14,332 nucleotides of DNA, taken from an uncultured Faecalibacterium sp. (GTDB lineage: Bacteria; Bacillota; Clostridia; Oscillospirales; Ruminococcaceae). The translations under genes were made by a program, and so were the position numbers. The stretch is from the NCBI GenBank assembly GCA_934512105.1, contig CAKSWQ010000050.1:1-14332 (forward strand). Direction: 5' to 3'. Positions within the stretch are counted from its first letter, which is position 1. Each line of letters opens with the position of its first letter. Below the pieces are notes generated by a model. It saw only the letters and a program-made list of their open reading frames with translations. It searched no databases and was not told where the DNA came from. This document shows, piece by piece, positions 6,525 to 13,096 of this stretch.

Positions 6525-7172
6525 TTATTCGCCCTTGGAAAGCAGCTTTGCACGTTCCAGTGCAGGGCGCAGTGCCAGATACAGCACCACGGCGCAGGCG
6601 GTAGAAGCCACGCTGTTCACAAAGGTGACGCCGCCGGCGATCTTGGTCAGCGCCTGTGCCACGGTGTAGTCCTGACCAAAGATGTACACGTTGCGGAAGT
6701 AGCCCAGGAAGGGGTCGGTGAACACGTTCAGCAGCAGGCCGGAACCCGCAGAGACGACCACCTTGACCAGATACCCGGCGCTGTGACGGTCCTGATCCCG
6801 CAGCTTGAACACCTTATGTGCCACGGCACCGCAGGTGATGCCGATGATGAACTTGAGCACAAAGGTGGTGATGGCGTAGCCCGGGTCACCGGCAAGGATA
6901 TCTGCCAGCGCCAGACCGATGGCACCTGCCAGACCGCCGGACACGCCGTCCAACAGCAGCGCCGTCAGGGCAGTAAAGGTGTTGCCCAGATGGAACGAGG
7001 AACCGCCGTAGAACGGGATGCGGAAGAACAGGTAAGCCACAAGGCTCAGCGCAGCCATCACGCCGGTAAGCGCCAGCTCGTGCACCGTAAAGCGGCGCTT
7101 GTACAGCACACTGAAAAACAGGATCAGGATAACGACGACTGCCAGCAGCAGCCACATTGCAGTAGTAGACAT
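6525..7172 (-). CDS. ECF transporter S component (vitamin-binding membrane subunit; B6 uptake suspected)
   Basis: A 215-aa integral membrane protein. Residues 8-24 form an N-terminal membrane segment. The following core matches the ECF riboflavin-type S-component family: RRFTVHELALTGVMAALS (26-43), then SSFHLGNTFTALTALLLDG (58-76), then GGLAGAIGLALADILAG (79-95). About six further helices follow, ending in a charged tail. S components bind a micronutrient and dock to a shared EcfA-EcfA'-EcfT module, which is not encoded here, implying a group II system. The extra N-terminal helix is slightly unusual. The start at ATG 7172 follows GGAGGG; a GTG 21 nt upstream is less likely. The gene is divergent from a MocR regulator, a pairing known for vitamin B6 transporters (PdxU types). 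The substrate is inference; the family is well supported. Confidence 0.88.
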   Translation of the reverse strand: MSTTAMWLLLAVVVILILFFSVLYKRRFTVHELALTGVMAALSLVAYLFFRIPFYGGSSFHLGNTFTALTALLLDGVSGGLAGAIGLALADILAGDPGYAITTFVLKFIIGITCGAVAHKVFKLRDQDRHSAGYLVKVVVSAGSGLLLNVFTDPFLGYFRNVYIFGQDYTVAQALTKIAGGVTFVNSVASTACAVVLYLALRPALERAKLLSKGE

Positions 7173-7215
7173 GATTACTTTCCCTCCAATCACGCCGATA
7201 ACCCCACAAAACTAC

Positions 7216-7244
7216 TTGACATTTGGGTGTTCGGCGGGTATGCT
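7216..7244 (+). promoter_or_regulatory. Promoter of the MocR-family regulator gene
   Basis: A perfect -35 TTGACA (7216-7221), a 17-bp spacer and -10 TATGCT (7239-7244). The expected start is near 7251, leaving a leader of about 90 nt that contains both arms of the 7259-7308 inverted repeat. Confidence 0.75.
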
Positions 7245-7247
7245 CCT

Positions 7248-7253
7248 ATTATA
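7248..7253 (-). promoter_or_regulatory. -10 element of the S-component promoter
   Basis: A perfect TATAAT on the minus strand (7253-7248), about 75 bp before the S-component start. The -35 position reads ATTTTC or TATTTT, with no good match. A weak -35 next to a regulator operator is typical of an activator-dependent promoter. It lies back-to-back with the regulator's own -10, so the two promoters overlap. Confidence 0.55.
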
Positions 7254-7258
7254 CGCAG

Positions 7259-7308
7259 AACTGACCCTATGAAAATACCCAGAACAAAGTTTTTTTATGG
7301 GGTCAGTT
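7259..7308. promoter_or_regulatory. Inverted repeat, putative MocR operator
   Basis: AACTGACCC (7259-7267) and its exact complement GGGTCAGTT (7300-7308), with arm centres about 41 bp apart (roughly four helical turns). The match continues inward imperfectly, as TATGAAAA against CATAAAAA. One arm abuts the -35 region of the S-component promoter, and both arms lie just downstream of the regulator's own start site. That geometry fits activation of the transporter plus autorepression. Assignment to this regulator is inference from position. Confidence 0.6.
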
Positions 7309-7339
7309 TGACGCAATGCCCAGACAGGAGGGACATTCT

Positions 7340-8782
7340 ATGGTACATCTGACCACGGCGCTGGACCCGGCCTCGGCGGTGCCGCTGTACGAACAGCTCT
7401 ACCGCAGCCTTGCCGCCGAGATGCGGGCAGGCACCTTGACGGCGGGCACCCGGATGCCCGGCAAGCGGCGGCTGGCGGCGGAGCTGTCAGTCTCGGTGAA
7501 CACGGTGGACACCGCCTACCAGATGCTGGCGGCAGAGGGCTATCTGACCGCCCGGGAGCGCAGCGGCTTTACGGTGCAGGAATATCTTGCCCTGCCGCAG
7601 GGGGTGCAGCCGCCCGCCGCGCCCTCTGCACCGGCGGCAGCGCCCCCCGCCGATGCTGCCCCGCCGGTGCAGTTCGATTTATCCACCCGGGGCGTGGACC
7701 CGGGGCTGTTCCCCTTCCGCACATGGGCGCGGCTGCAAAAGGAGCTGCTTTACTCCGCGCCGGAGCTGCTCACCCCCGGGGATGCCCGGGGCGATGCCGC
7801 CCTGCGGCAGGCGCTGGCAGGGTATCTGGCCGAGTACCGGGGCGTGCAGTGCGACCCGGAACAGCTGGTGGTGGGCGCAGGGCTGGAATATCTGCTGGGG
7901 CTGCTGGCACCGCTTTTGCCCGGCCCTGCCGCCGTGGAGACCCCCGGCTACCCCCGCGCCCGGCAGGTGCTGGAAAACAACGGCGTGCCCTGCCGCTGTC
8001 TGCCGGTGGACGCAGACGGGCTGTCGCTGACAGCACTTTCCGCCAGCGATGCGGCGGTGTGCTACGTTACCCCCAGCCACCAGTTCCCCACCGGGGTCAC
8101 CATGCCCGCCGGACGCCGGGCCGAGCTGCTGCACTGGGCAGCCCGCGCCCCGGGGCGGCGGTACATCATAGAGGACGACTACGACTCCGAGTTCCGTTTT
8201 GATACCCGCCCGCTGCCCAGCTTGCAGGGCATGGCGGGCGCAGACGGCCCGGTGGTGTACCTGTCCACCTGCTCCCGCAGCCTTGCCCCGGGTATCCGCA
8301 TCGCCTACATGGTACTGCCCCGGCAGCTGCTGGGCGCGTGGCAGGAAAAATACCGGCTCTACTCCGGCACAGTGGGGCGGTTTGAGCAGCAGACGCTGGC
8401 GCGCTTTATCACCGGGGGGTATTTCACCCGGCATTTAGCGCGGGAGCGCACCGCCTACAAAGTCCGGCGGGATGCGCTGGTGGCGGCGCTGCGCAGCTCC
8501 TTTGCGCCGGAAGAACTGACCCTTGCGGGGCTGCACACCGGTCTGCACCTGCTGGCACAGCTGAAAGACCCGCCGCCGGACGCCGCCCTGCGGGCTGCTG
8601 CCCGACAGTACGGGGTGCGCTGTTCCCTGCTGAGCGACTACGACCTGACCGGCACGGCGCACTCTGCCGCCGGGACGCTGGTGCTGGGTTACGGCTCGCT
8701 GCCGGACGCGGACTGCGCCGCCGCCGGGGAGAGGTTGAAAAAGCTCTGCACCGCCGCCCGGGAAGCCTCGGACACCGTATAG
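7340..8782 (+). CDS. MocR/PdxR-family regulator: GntR winged helix fused to an aminotransferase-like domain lacking the PLP lysine
   Basis: A 480-aa regulator. Residues 10-80 are a GntR winged helix (PLYEQLYRSLAAEMRAG, then VSVNTVDTAYQMLAAEGYLT). Residues 84-110 are a Pro/Ala-rich linker. Residues 111-480 are a fold-type I aminotransferase domain with the MocR landmarks VETPGYPRARQVLENNG, YVTPSHQFPTGV, IIEDDYDSEFRFD and a GLHTGLHLL motif. In family members such as GabR a lysine in the FSKSLxPG motif (Lys312) forms a Schiff base with PLP. Here the motif reads CSRSLAPG, with Arg313 encoded by CGC at 8276-8278. A covalent PLP aldimine is therefore not expected. The start is chosen at ATG 7340, 7 nt after AGGAGGG; an upstream in-frame ATG at 7316 lacks a ribosome site. 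Length equals GabR. It is divergent from the S-component gene and probably regulates it. Its 3' end overlaps the next gene. Confidence 0.92.
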   Translation: MVHLTTALDPASAVPLYEQLYRSLAAEMRAGTLTAGTRMPGKRRLAAELSVSVNTVDTAYQMLAAEGYLTARERSGFTVQEYLALPQGVQPPAAPSAPAAAPPADAAPPVQFDLSTRGVDPGLFPFRTWARLQKELLYSAPELLTPGDARGDAALRQALAGYLAEYRGVQCDPEQLVVGAGLEYLLGLLAPLLPGPAAVETPGYPRARQVLENNGVPCRCLPVDADGLSLTALSASDAAVCYVTPSHQFPTGVTMPAGRRAELLHWAARAPGRRYIIEDDYDSEFRFDTRPLPSLQGMAGADGPVVYLSTCSRSLAPGIRIAYMVLPRQLLGAWQEKYRLYSGTVGRFEQQTLARFITGGYFTRHLARERTAYKVRRDALVAALRSSFAPEELTLAGLHTGLHLLAQLKDPPPDAALRAAARQYGVRCSLLSDYDLTGTAHSAAGTLVLGYGSLPDADCAAAGERLKKLCTAAREASDTV

Positions 8783-9612
8783 TGCCCGCCAGACCAGTCC
8801 CCGGGCAGGGCGTCGGCAGTGATGTCCACCGGCTCGGCGCTGGTGGCTAAAAATTCCAGCGTGCGCTCCAGCGTTGCAAGGTCTACGGCGGTCAGGCTGG
8901 TCAGCAGGCTGCCGCTCACCTCCCGCAGCCCCTGCGGCAGGGTGGTAGGCAGCAGCTCCAGCGCCTGCCGGAAAAACGCATCCCACACCGCCGCCCGGGC
9001 GGCGGCGCTGCGCCGGGGCGAAAGCGAGGTGTCGGCATCCAGCGCCGCCAAAAAGCTGTGGGCGTCGGCGGCAGAAATGCCCTGCACCCCGGTGCCTTTG
9101 CCGTACCGCGCCAGCTGCTCCGGGGTGAGCGCCCCGGTAAAGCCCACCCGCACTGCGCCGTACCGCGCCGCCAGCTTTGTCAGCACCGCCGGGGCGATGG
9201 CAAGATAGTCGGTGTCCTCCGGCAGAGCGAACACCTCGCCCAGCGCCTCCCGGCAGCGGGCAGGCCCTGCGGCGGCGTAACAATCCGCAAGGGGGACGGT
9301 TTTGCCCCCGAAGGGCACTTCCAGCGCGGCAGGCACCGCCAACAGGTGGATGCAATTCTGCCCGGCGTTCAGGTAGGCCAGCACAAAGCCCGGGGTCTCG
9401 TCTGCCACACACAGCAGCACGGTGCACCGGTCGGTGGCTTTGGGCAGACGGATGGGCACCCCGCTCTGGCTTTTTGCGGCCTGCCGCAGACTGCTGCGCA
9501 GCTGGGCGCGGCTGAGCAGCACCGTGCCGCCCACCAGCGGCAGCAGCACCAGCAGGGCGGCGCACAGCGCCGCCCAGAAGGGACGCCAGCCGCTGCGTTT
9601 TGCGTGTTTCAT
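8689..9612 (-). CDS. Membrane-anchored LCP-like (LytR-CpsA-Psr-like) protein, divergent
   Basis: A 307-aa protein with a short basic N-terminus, one transmembrane helix (about 12-33) and an extracytoplasmic domain. Residues 63-160 resemble the start of an LCP domain: VLLCVADETPGFVLAYLN, then HLLAVPAALEVPFGGK, then CYAAAGPARCREALGEVFAL and DTDYLAIAPAVLTKLAARYG. These parallel the LCP order of a strand, an SIPRD-like loop, a GG helix and the idxYvxvnf segment. The Arg and Asp of the usual SIPRDT loop are replaced by Ala-containing AVPAALEV, so phosphotransferase activity looks doubtful. Family assignment is moderate, by motif order only. The start is ATG 9612 after AAAGGAGG; upstream in-frame codons lack support. 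The 3' end runs 94 bp into the convergent regulator gene, an unusually long tail overlap. Confidence 0.65.
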   Translation of the reverse strand: MKHAKRSGWRPFWAALCAALLVLLPLVGGTVLLSRAQLRSSLRQAAKSQSGVPIRLPKATDRCTVLLCVADETPGFVLAYLNAGQNCIHLLAVPAALEVPFGGKTVPLADCYAAAGPARCREALGEVFALPEDTDYLAIAPAVLTKLAARYGAVRVGFTGALTPEQLARYGKGTGVQGISAADAHSFLAALDADTSLSPRRSAAARAAVWDAFFRQALELLPTTLPQGLREVSGSLLTSLTAVDLATLERTLEFLATSAEPVDITADALPGDWSGGHYTVSEASRAAVQSFFNLSPAAAQSASGSEP

Positions 9613-9631
9613 GGCTCTGCCTCCTTTTTTG

Positions 9632-9668
9632 TGCATAAAGCATAGCCCACCGGGCGACCCTTTATGCA
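9632..9668. promoter_or_regulatory. Inverted repeat between the divergent LCP-like gene and a small ORF
   Basis: TGCATAAAG (9632-9640) and CTTTATGCA (9660-9668) form a perfect 9-bp inverted repeat with a 19-bp spacer that itself contains the near-palindrome GCCCACCGGGC. It sits in the 74-bp gap between two divergent start codons. It could be an operator or an RNA hairpin. A TATGCT (9644-9639, minus) within it could be a -10 for the LCP-like gene, but no good -35 is visible. Confidence 0.4.
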
Positions 9669-9686
9669 GAAAGGCAGGGATGCAGT

Positions 9687-9806
9687 ATGGATAAAACAGA
9701 AAACCCCAACGAAAAAGACCGCGAGGAGCAGGAGGACTTCTGGCTGACGCTGGAACCCCTTCCCGCCCCCGCCCCCGAAAAGCCCTCCGCACCGCATGAG
9801 GAGTAA
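9687..9806 (+). CDS. Putative 39-aa acidic, Pro-rich small protein
   Basis: A short open frame starting MDKTENPNEKDREEQEDFW and ending in a proline-rich stretch (PLPAPAPEK) before PHEE. It has no membrane segment and no recognised domain; it is strongly acidic with an aromatic FW pair. GGCAGGG lies 7 nt before the ATG, a partial ribosome site. Codons look like those of neighbouring genes, with C/G-rich third positions in the second half. It is divergent from the LCP-like gene and followed 24 bp later by repeat copy D. No function can be inferred, and it could be a chance frame. Confidence 0.42.
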   Translation: MDKTENPNEKDREEQEDFWLTLEPLPAPAPEKPSAPHEE

Positions 9807-9830
9807 GGGCGCTGCATAGGATGCGAATGG

Positions 9831-9976
9831 AACTCCCTCAGTCAAAGCCTACGGCTTTGCCAGCTCCCTCTGGGAGGGAGCCTTTGGCATGACGGGAAAG
9901 TTCCCGATTTAATTGCAAAGTGTGCGGGCGTGCCCGCTCCCCCTTGGGGGAGCTGTCGCGCAGCGACTGAGGGGCT
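9831..9976. repeat. Palindromic intergenic repeat, copy D
   Basis: Core ends CCCTCAGTC (9835-9843) and GACTGAGGG (9965-9973) are exact inverted repeats. The left half has AAAGCC-TAC-GGCTTT and GCTCCCTC-TGG-GAGGGAGC. The right half has AGCTCCCCC-TTG-GGGGGAGCT-type and GTCGC-GCA-GCGAC hairpins. It is nearly identical to copy B on the left, and its right half matches the solo half at 13307. Confidence 0.87.
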
Positions 9977-9985
9977 ATGGATGGA

Positions 9986-10047
9986 GAAGCGAAAAAAGCG
10001 TTAAAGCGATAGCGCCGACTGGCGCAGCGCTAGCTTTTTTGTGCTTC
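9986..10047 (+). terminator. Long imperfect hairpin with T-run, candidate terminator
   Basis: Nested arms GAAGCG/TGCTTC, AAAAAAGC/GCTTTTTT, GCG/CGC and GCGCC-GACT-GGCGC fold into a 62-nt hairpin with internal loops. The TTTTTT at 10035-10040 lies in the descending arm. Read on the plus strand it could terminate transcription from the small ORF before the AGCS gene; it is roughly symmetrical, so it could also act on the minus strand. The internal loops make this less certain than the other terminators here. Confidence 0.45.
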
Positions 10048-10067
10048 GACTTCTTCTTCAGGATTGT

Positions 10068-10155
10068 CAAGGGCGAGCAGCCCTTGGCCCGTTGCGGGGT
10101 GGGTGGAGTCCAGAGGTAGGGAGGGGGGAGTCGGAACACCCCTCCCTGCCTCTGG
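10068..10155 (+). other. Structured leader upstream of the AGCS symporter gene
   Basis: Two hairpins precede the symporter start: CAAGGGC-GAGCA-GCCCTTG (10068-10086), and a 17-bp stem CCAGAGG-U-AGGGAGGGG (10110-10126) / CCCCTCCCU-G-CCTCTGG (10139-10155) with one G·U pair and a 12-nt loop. No T-run follows either, so neither is a simple terminator. No match to a known glycine riboswitch core was recognised. No convincing promoter was found between 9977 and 10217. Confidence 0.5.
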
Positions 10156-10217
10156 CCCAGCGGAGCGTCTTTGCACGCTTGCGGCAAGCAGAAACTTTTC
10201 ATCAAGGAGGCCACAGG

Positions 10218-11657
10218 ATGCCAGAAGGGTTCATGCAGGGAATCGAGGCCGTGAACGGCATCGTGTGGGGGCCGGTGGGGCTGGGGCTGCTCTTCGGCAC
10301 CGGGCTGCTGCTGACGGTGCGCACCGGAGGCTTCCAGCTGCGGCGGTGGGGCTACTGGATGCGGCACACCCTCGGCGCTATCCTGACCGACCGGAGCGTC
10401 ACCGCCCATACCGCCCGCGAGGAACAGGCCATCAGCCAGTTTCAGAGCCTGTGCACCGCGCTGGCGTCTACCATCGGCACCGGCAACCTTGTGGGGGTGG
10501 CCACCGCCATCCTTTCCGGCGGGGCGGGAGCGGTGTTCTGGATGTGGGTCATGGCGCTGCTGGGCATGATGACCAGCTACGCTGAGAACGTGCTGGGCAT
10601 CTACTACCGCCGCAAGGACCCGGCGGGCGGCTGGCGCGGCGGACCGATGTACTACCTGCGGGACGGCCTTGGCGGCAAGCCGGGGCGGGTGCTGGCGGTG
10701 CTGTTTGCCGCGTTCTGTGCGCTGGCAAGCTTTGGCATCGGCAACCTGAGCCAGCTCAATTCCATCGCGGGCAATCTGAAAGCGGCCTTCGGCGTGCCGG
10801 AAGCCGTCACCGGCACAGTGCTGGCGGCAGTGTCGGCGGTGATTTTGCTGGGCGGGCTGAAGCGGGTGGCCGCTGTGGCGGAAAGGCTTGTCCCCGCCAT
10901 GGCGCTGCTGTACATCGTGGGTGCGCTCACCGTGGTAGGGGTGCACATCACCGCCGTCCCGGCGGCGCTTGCCGCCATCGTAAAGGGCGCGTTCGGGCTG
11001 CAGGCCGCCGGCGGGGGCATCGTAGGCTACGGACTGTCCCGGGCGGTCACATGGGGCTTCAAGCGGGGCGCTTTTTCCAACGAGGCCGGGCTTGGCTCCT
11101 CGGTGATGGTACACGCGGCCTCCAACGTAAAGGAGCCGGTGCAGCAGGGCATGTGGGGCATTTTTGAGGTGTTTGCGGACACCATGGTGGTGTGCACCCT
11201 GACGGCGCTGGTGGTGCTGACCTCCGGTTTTGTGGAGCCGGACACCGGGCGCATCGCCGCCGGGGCAGCGGCCAGTGCGCTGGTGGGGCAGGCCTTTGAC
11301 GCCGTGTTCGGCGCGCTGGGGTCAAAGCTGATCGCGGTGTGCATCCTGCTGTTCGCCTATTCTACCGTGCTGGGCTGGAGCTGCTACGGCTGCAAGGCCA
11401 TGGAGTATCTTTTCGGCGCGGGAGCAGGGGCAGGCTACCGGGTGCTGTTCGTAGCGCTGATGCCGGTGGGCGCGGTGATGCGGCTGGACCTTGCATGGAC
11501 GCTTTCCGACACCTTCAACGGCCTGATGATGCTGCCGAACCTCATCGGCGTAATTGCGCTGTCCGGCACGGTGGTAAAGATCACCCAGAACTACCTCGCC
11601 CGCAAGCTGCACGGCAGTTCCGCGCCGCCGCTGTTGTCGGCGGGTGAAACGATTTAA
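10218..11657 (+). CDS. Sodium:alanine/glycine symporter, AGCS family
   Basis: A 479-aa inner-membrane transporter of the alanine or glycine:cation symporter family, taking up small neutral amino acids with Na+ (or H+). Diagnostic segments are GTGNLVGVATAI (87-98), then GGAGAVFWMWVMALLGM (101-117) with YAENVLG, then GGPMYYLRDG (141-150), and the signature AFSNEAGLGSSVMVHAA beginning at residue 285. About ten hydrophobic helices span the protein. ATG 10218 is chosen because AAGGAGG lies 7 nt upstream; the frame is open for 59 more codons upstream, but these run through the leader hairpins. It is preceded by a structured leader and followed by a GC-rich hairpin and the MATE gene. Exact substrate (alanine, glycine or serine) cannot be told. 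Confidence 0.95.
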   Translation: MPEGFMQGIEAVNGIVWGPVGLGLLFGTGLLLTVRTGGFQLRRWGYWMRHTLGAILTDRSVTAHTAREEQAISQFQSLCTALASTIGTGNLVGVATAILSGGAGAVFWMWVMALLGMMTSYAENVLGIYYRRKDPAGGWRGGPMYYLRDGLGGKPGRVLAVLFAAFCALASFGIGNLSQLNSIAGNLKAAFGVPEAVTGTVLAAVSAVILLGGLKRVAAVAERLVPAMALLYIVGALTVVGVHITAVPAALAAIVKGAFGLQAAGGGIVGYGLSRAVTWGFKRGAFSNEAGLGSSVMVHAASNVKEPVQQGMWGIFEVFADTMVVCTLTALVVLTSGFVEPDTGRIAAGAAASALVGQAFDAVFGALGSKLIAVCILLFAYSTVLGWSCYGCKAMEYLFGAGAGAGYRVLFVALMPVGAVMRLDLAWTLSDTFNGLMMLPNLIGVIALSGTVVKITQNYLARKLHGSSAPPLLSAGETI

Positions 11658-11663
11658 AATCGT

Positions 11664-11684
11664 CCGCCCCTTGTCCCGGGGCGG
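11664..11684 (+). terminator. GC-rich hairpin after the AGCS gene (weak terminator?)
   Basis: CCGCCCC (11664-11670) / GGGGCGG (11678-11684) with a 7-nt loop, followed by GGTTTGTG rather than a solid T-run. It starts 6 bp after the stop codon. Termination is probably incomplete, and the element overlaps the -35 of the candidate MATE promoter. Confidence 0.45.
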
Positions 11685-11699
11685 GGTTTGTGCTATGCT
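11671..11699 (+). promoter_or_regulatory. Candidate promoter for the MATE gene
   Basis: TTGTCC (11671-11676), a 17-bp spacer, then TATGCT (11694-11699) with an upstream TGC (extended -10). It uses the same -10 hexamer as the MocR gene promoter. It lies about 40 bp before the MATE start codon. Confidence 0.55.
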
Positions 11700-11740
11700 A
11701 GGGGGTACAAGCGATTTTTTGCGCTGAGAGGAGGAACCCC

Positions 11741-13096
11741 ATGGCCGCCGTAAAAACACGGAATACCGCTACCCTTATGACCGAGGGCAGCATTGTAAAA
11801 AGTCTGCTGCTGTTTGCCCTGCCGCTGATCTTCGGCAACCTGCTGCAGCAGATGTATAATACCGCCGACAGCATCATCGTGGGCAATTTTGTGGGCAGCA
11901 ACGCCCTTGCCGCCGTGGGCTCCAGCGGGTCGCCCATCTACCTGCTCATCGGCTTCAGTCAGGGACTTGCCGTGGGTGCGGGCGTGGTGGTGTCGCAGTA
12001 TCTGGGCGCGGGCGACCACAAGGAGACCCGCGAGGCCGTGCACACCGCCCTTGCCATTGCGGTGGTCATGGGGCTTTTGCTGACGGTGGGCGGCGTTGCC
12101 TGCGGGCGCGCTTTGCTGGTGGCCATGAACACCCCCGCCGAGGTGCTGGCCGACGCCGTGACCTATATCCGCATCTACTTTGGCGGGGTGCTGTTCAGCG
12201 TGGTGTATAACATGACCGCCGGCATCCTGAACGCCGCCGGCAACTCCCGGCGCTCGCTGGTGTATCTGGCATGGGCGTCGGTGACCAACATCGTGCTGGA
12301 CCTTGTGTTCATCGTAGGGCTGCGGATGGGGGTGGCAGGCGCTGCCATTGCCACCGACTTAAGCCAGCTGGTGTCCTGCGTGCTGAGCCTGCGCTTTCTG
12401 ATGAAAAGTGAGGACGCCTGCCGGGTGGAGCTTTCTGCCATCCGGCTGCACCGCAAAATGGCAAGCCGCATCATCCGGGTGGGTCTGCCCACCGGCATCC
12501 AGAACATGGTCATCTCCTTTTCCAACGTGCTGGTGCAGGCCAGCGTGAACAGCTACGGTGCCGCCGCCATGGCAGGCTTTGCGGCCTACATGAAGATCGA
12601 CGGCTTCAACATCCTGCCGGTGAGCAGCATCAGCATGGCCGCCACCACCTTTGTGGGGCAGAACTACGGCGCAGGGCGTCTGGACCGGGTAAAGCGCTCG
12701 GTGTGGGTCACCCTTGCCATCGGGATCATCTACACCCTTTGCACCGGCGCGGCGCTATTGGCCGGACAGGACGCCATTCTGCACCTGTTCACCGCCGACG
12801 AGGCCGTGGTCACCTACGGCAAGCTGGCCATGCGGTGGTTCTGCCCGTTCTACTTCCTGCTCAGCATCCTGCACGGCCTTGCCGGTGCCGTGCGCGGCAC
12901 GGGTGCCAGCGTCCCGCCCATGGTGGTGCTGCTGGTCTCGCTGTGCCTGTTCCGGGTGGTGTGGATCCAGTTCCTGCTGCCCTTCTTCCCCGGCATCGAG
13001 GGCGTGTTCATCCTCTACCCTGTCAGCTGGGGTCTGGGCGCAGTGCTCATGATCCTGTATGCGTGGAAGGGCAAATGGATGGAGTATCATACATAA
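11741..13096 (+). CDS. MATE family efflux transporter
   Basis: A 451-aa multidrug and toxin extrusion protein with twelve predicted helices in two homologous halves, acting as a cation-coupled antiporter in the cytoplasmic membrane. The first half shows the family pattern LFALPLIFGNLLQQMYNTAD (24-43), followed by SIIVGNFVGSNALAAVG (44-60). A second-half counterpart begins near IIRVGLPTGIQNMVISFSNV. IYFGGVLFSVVYNMTAGILN and NAAGNSRRSL are typical of Firmicute MATE proteins. The start follows AGAGGAGG with 6-nt spacing. Co-directional with the AGCS gene, 83 bp away, with a possible promoter of its own. Substrates cannot be inferred; no drug-resistance context is visible. Confidence 0.95.
   Translation: MAAVKTRNTATLMTEGSIVKSLLLFALPLIFGNLLQQMYNTADSIIVGNFVGSNALAAVGSSGSPIYLLIGFSQGLAVGAGVVVSQYLGAGDHKETREAVHTALAIAVVMGLLLTVGGVACGRALLVAMNTPAEVLADAVTYIRIYFGGVLFSVVYNMTAGILNAAGNSRRSLVYLAWASVTNIVLDLVFIVGLRMGVAGAAIATDLSQLVSCVLSLRFLMKSEDACRVELSAIRLHRKMASRIIRVGLPTGIQNMVISFSNVLVQASVNSYGAAAMAGFAAYMKIDGFNILPVSSISMAATTFVGQNYGAGRLDRVKRSVWVTLAIGIIYTLCTGAALLAGQDAILHLFTADEAVVTYGKLAMRWFCPFYFLLSILHGLAGAVRGTGASVPPMVVLLVSLCLFRVVWIQFLLPFFPGIEGVFILYPVSWGLGAVLMILYAWKGKWMEYHT

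Noticed and set aside
8783..8812. A TGCCCG/CGGGCA hairpin after the MocR gene as its terminator
   Set aside because: It has a long loop, no T-run, and lies inside the coding region of the convergent LCP-like gene.
8435..9643. A 402-codon minus-strand frame overlapping the LCP-like gene in another frame
   Set aside because: It is Arg/Gly/Ala-rich, as expected of an out-of-frame reading in GC-rich DNA. The chosen frame has a transmembrane helix, a ribosome site and balanced composition.
9975..11114. A 379-codon minus-strand frame opposite the symporter
   Set aside because: It is a shadow of the AGCS gene, rich in His, Gln and Gly, and it reads through leader hairpins.
11658..11740. AGCS and MATE as one tight operon
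   Set aside because: The 83-bp gap holds a GC hairpin and a plausible promoter with an extended -10. Co-transcription by read-through is possible but not demonstrable.
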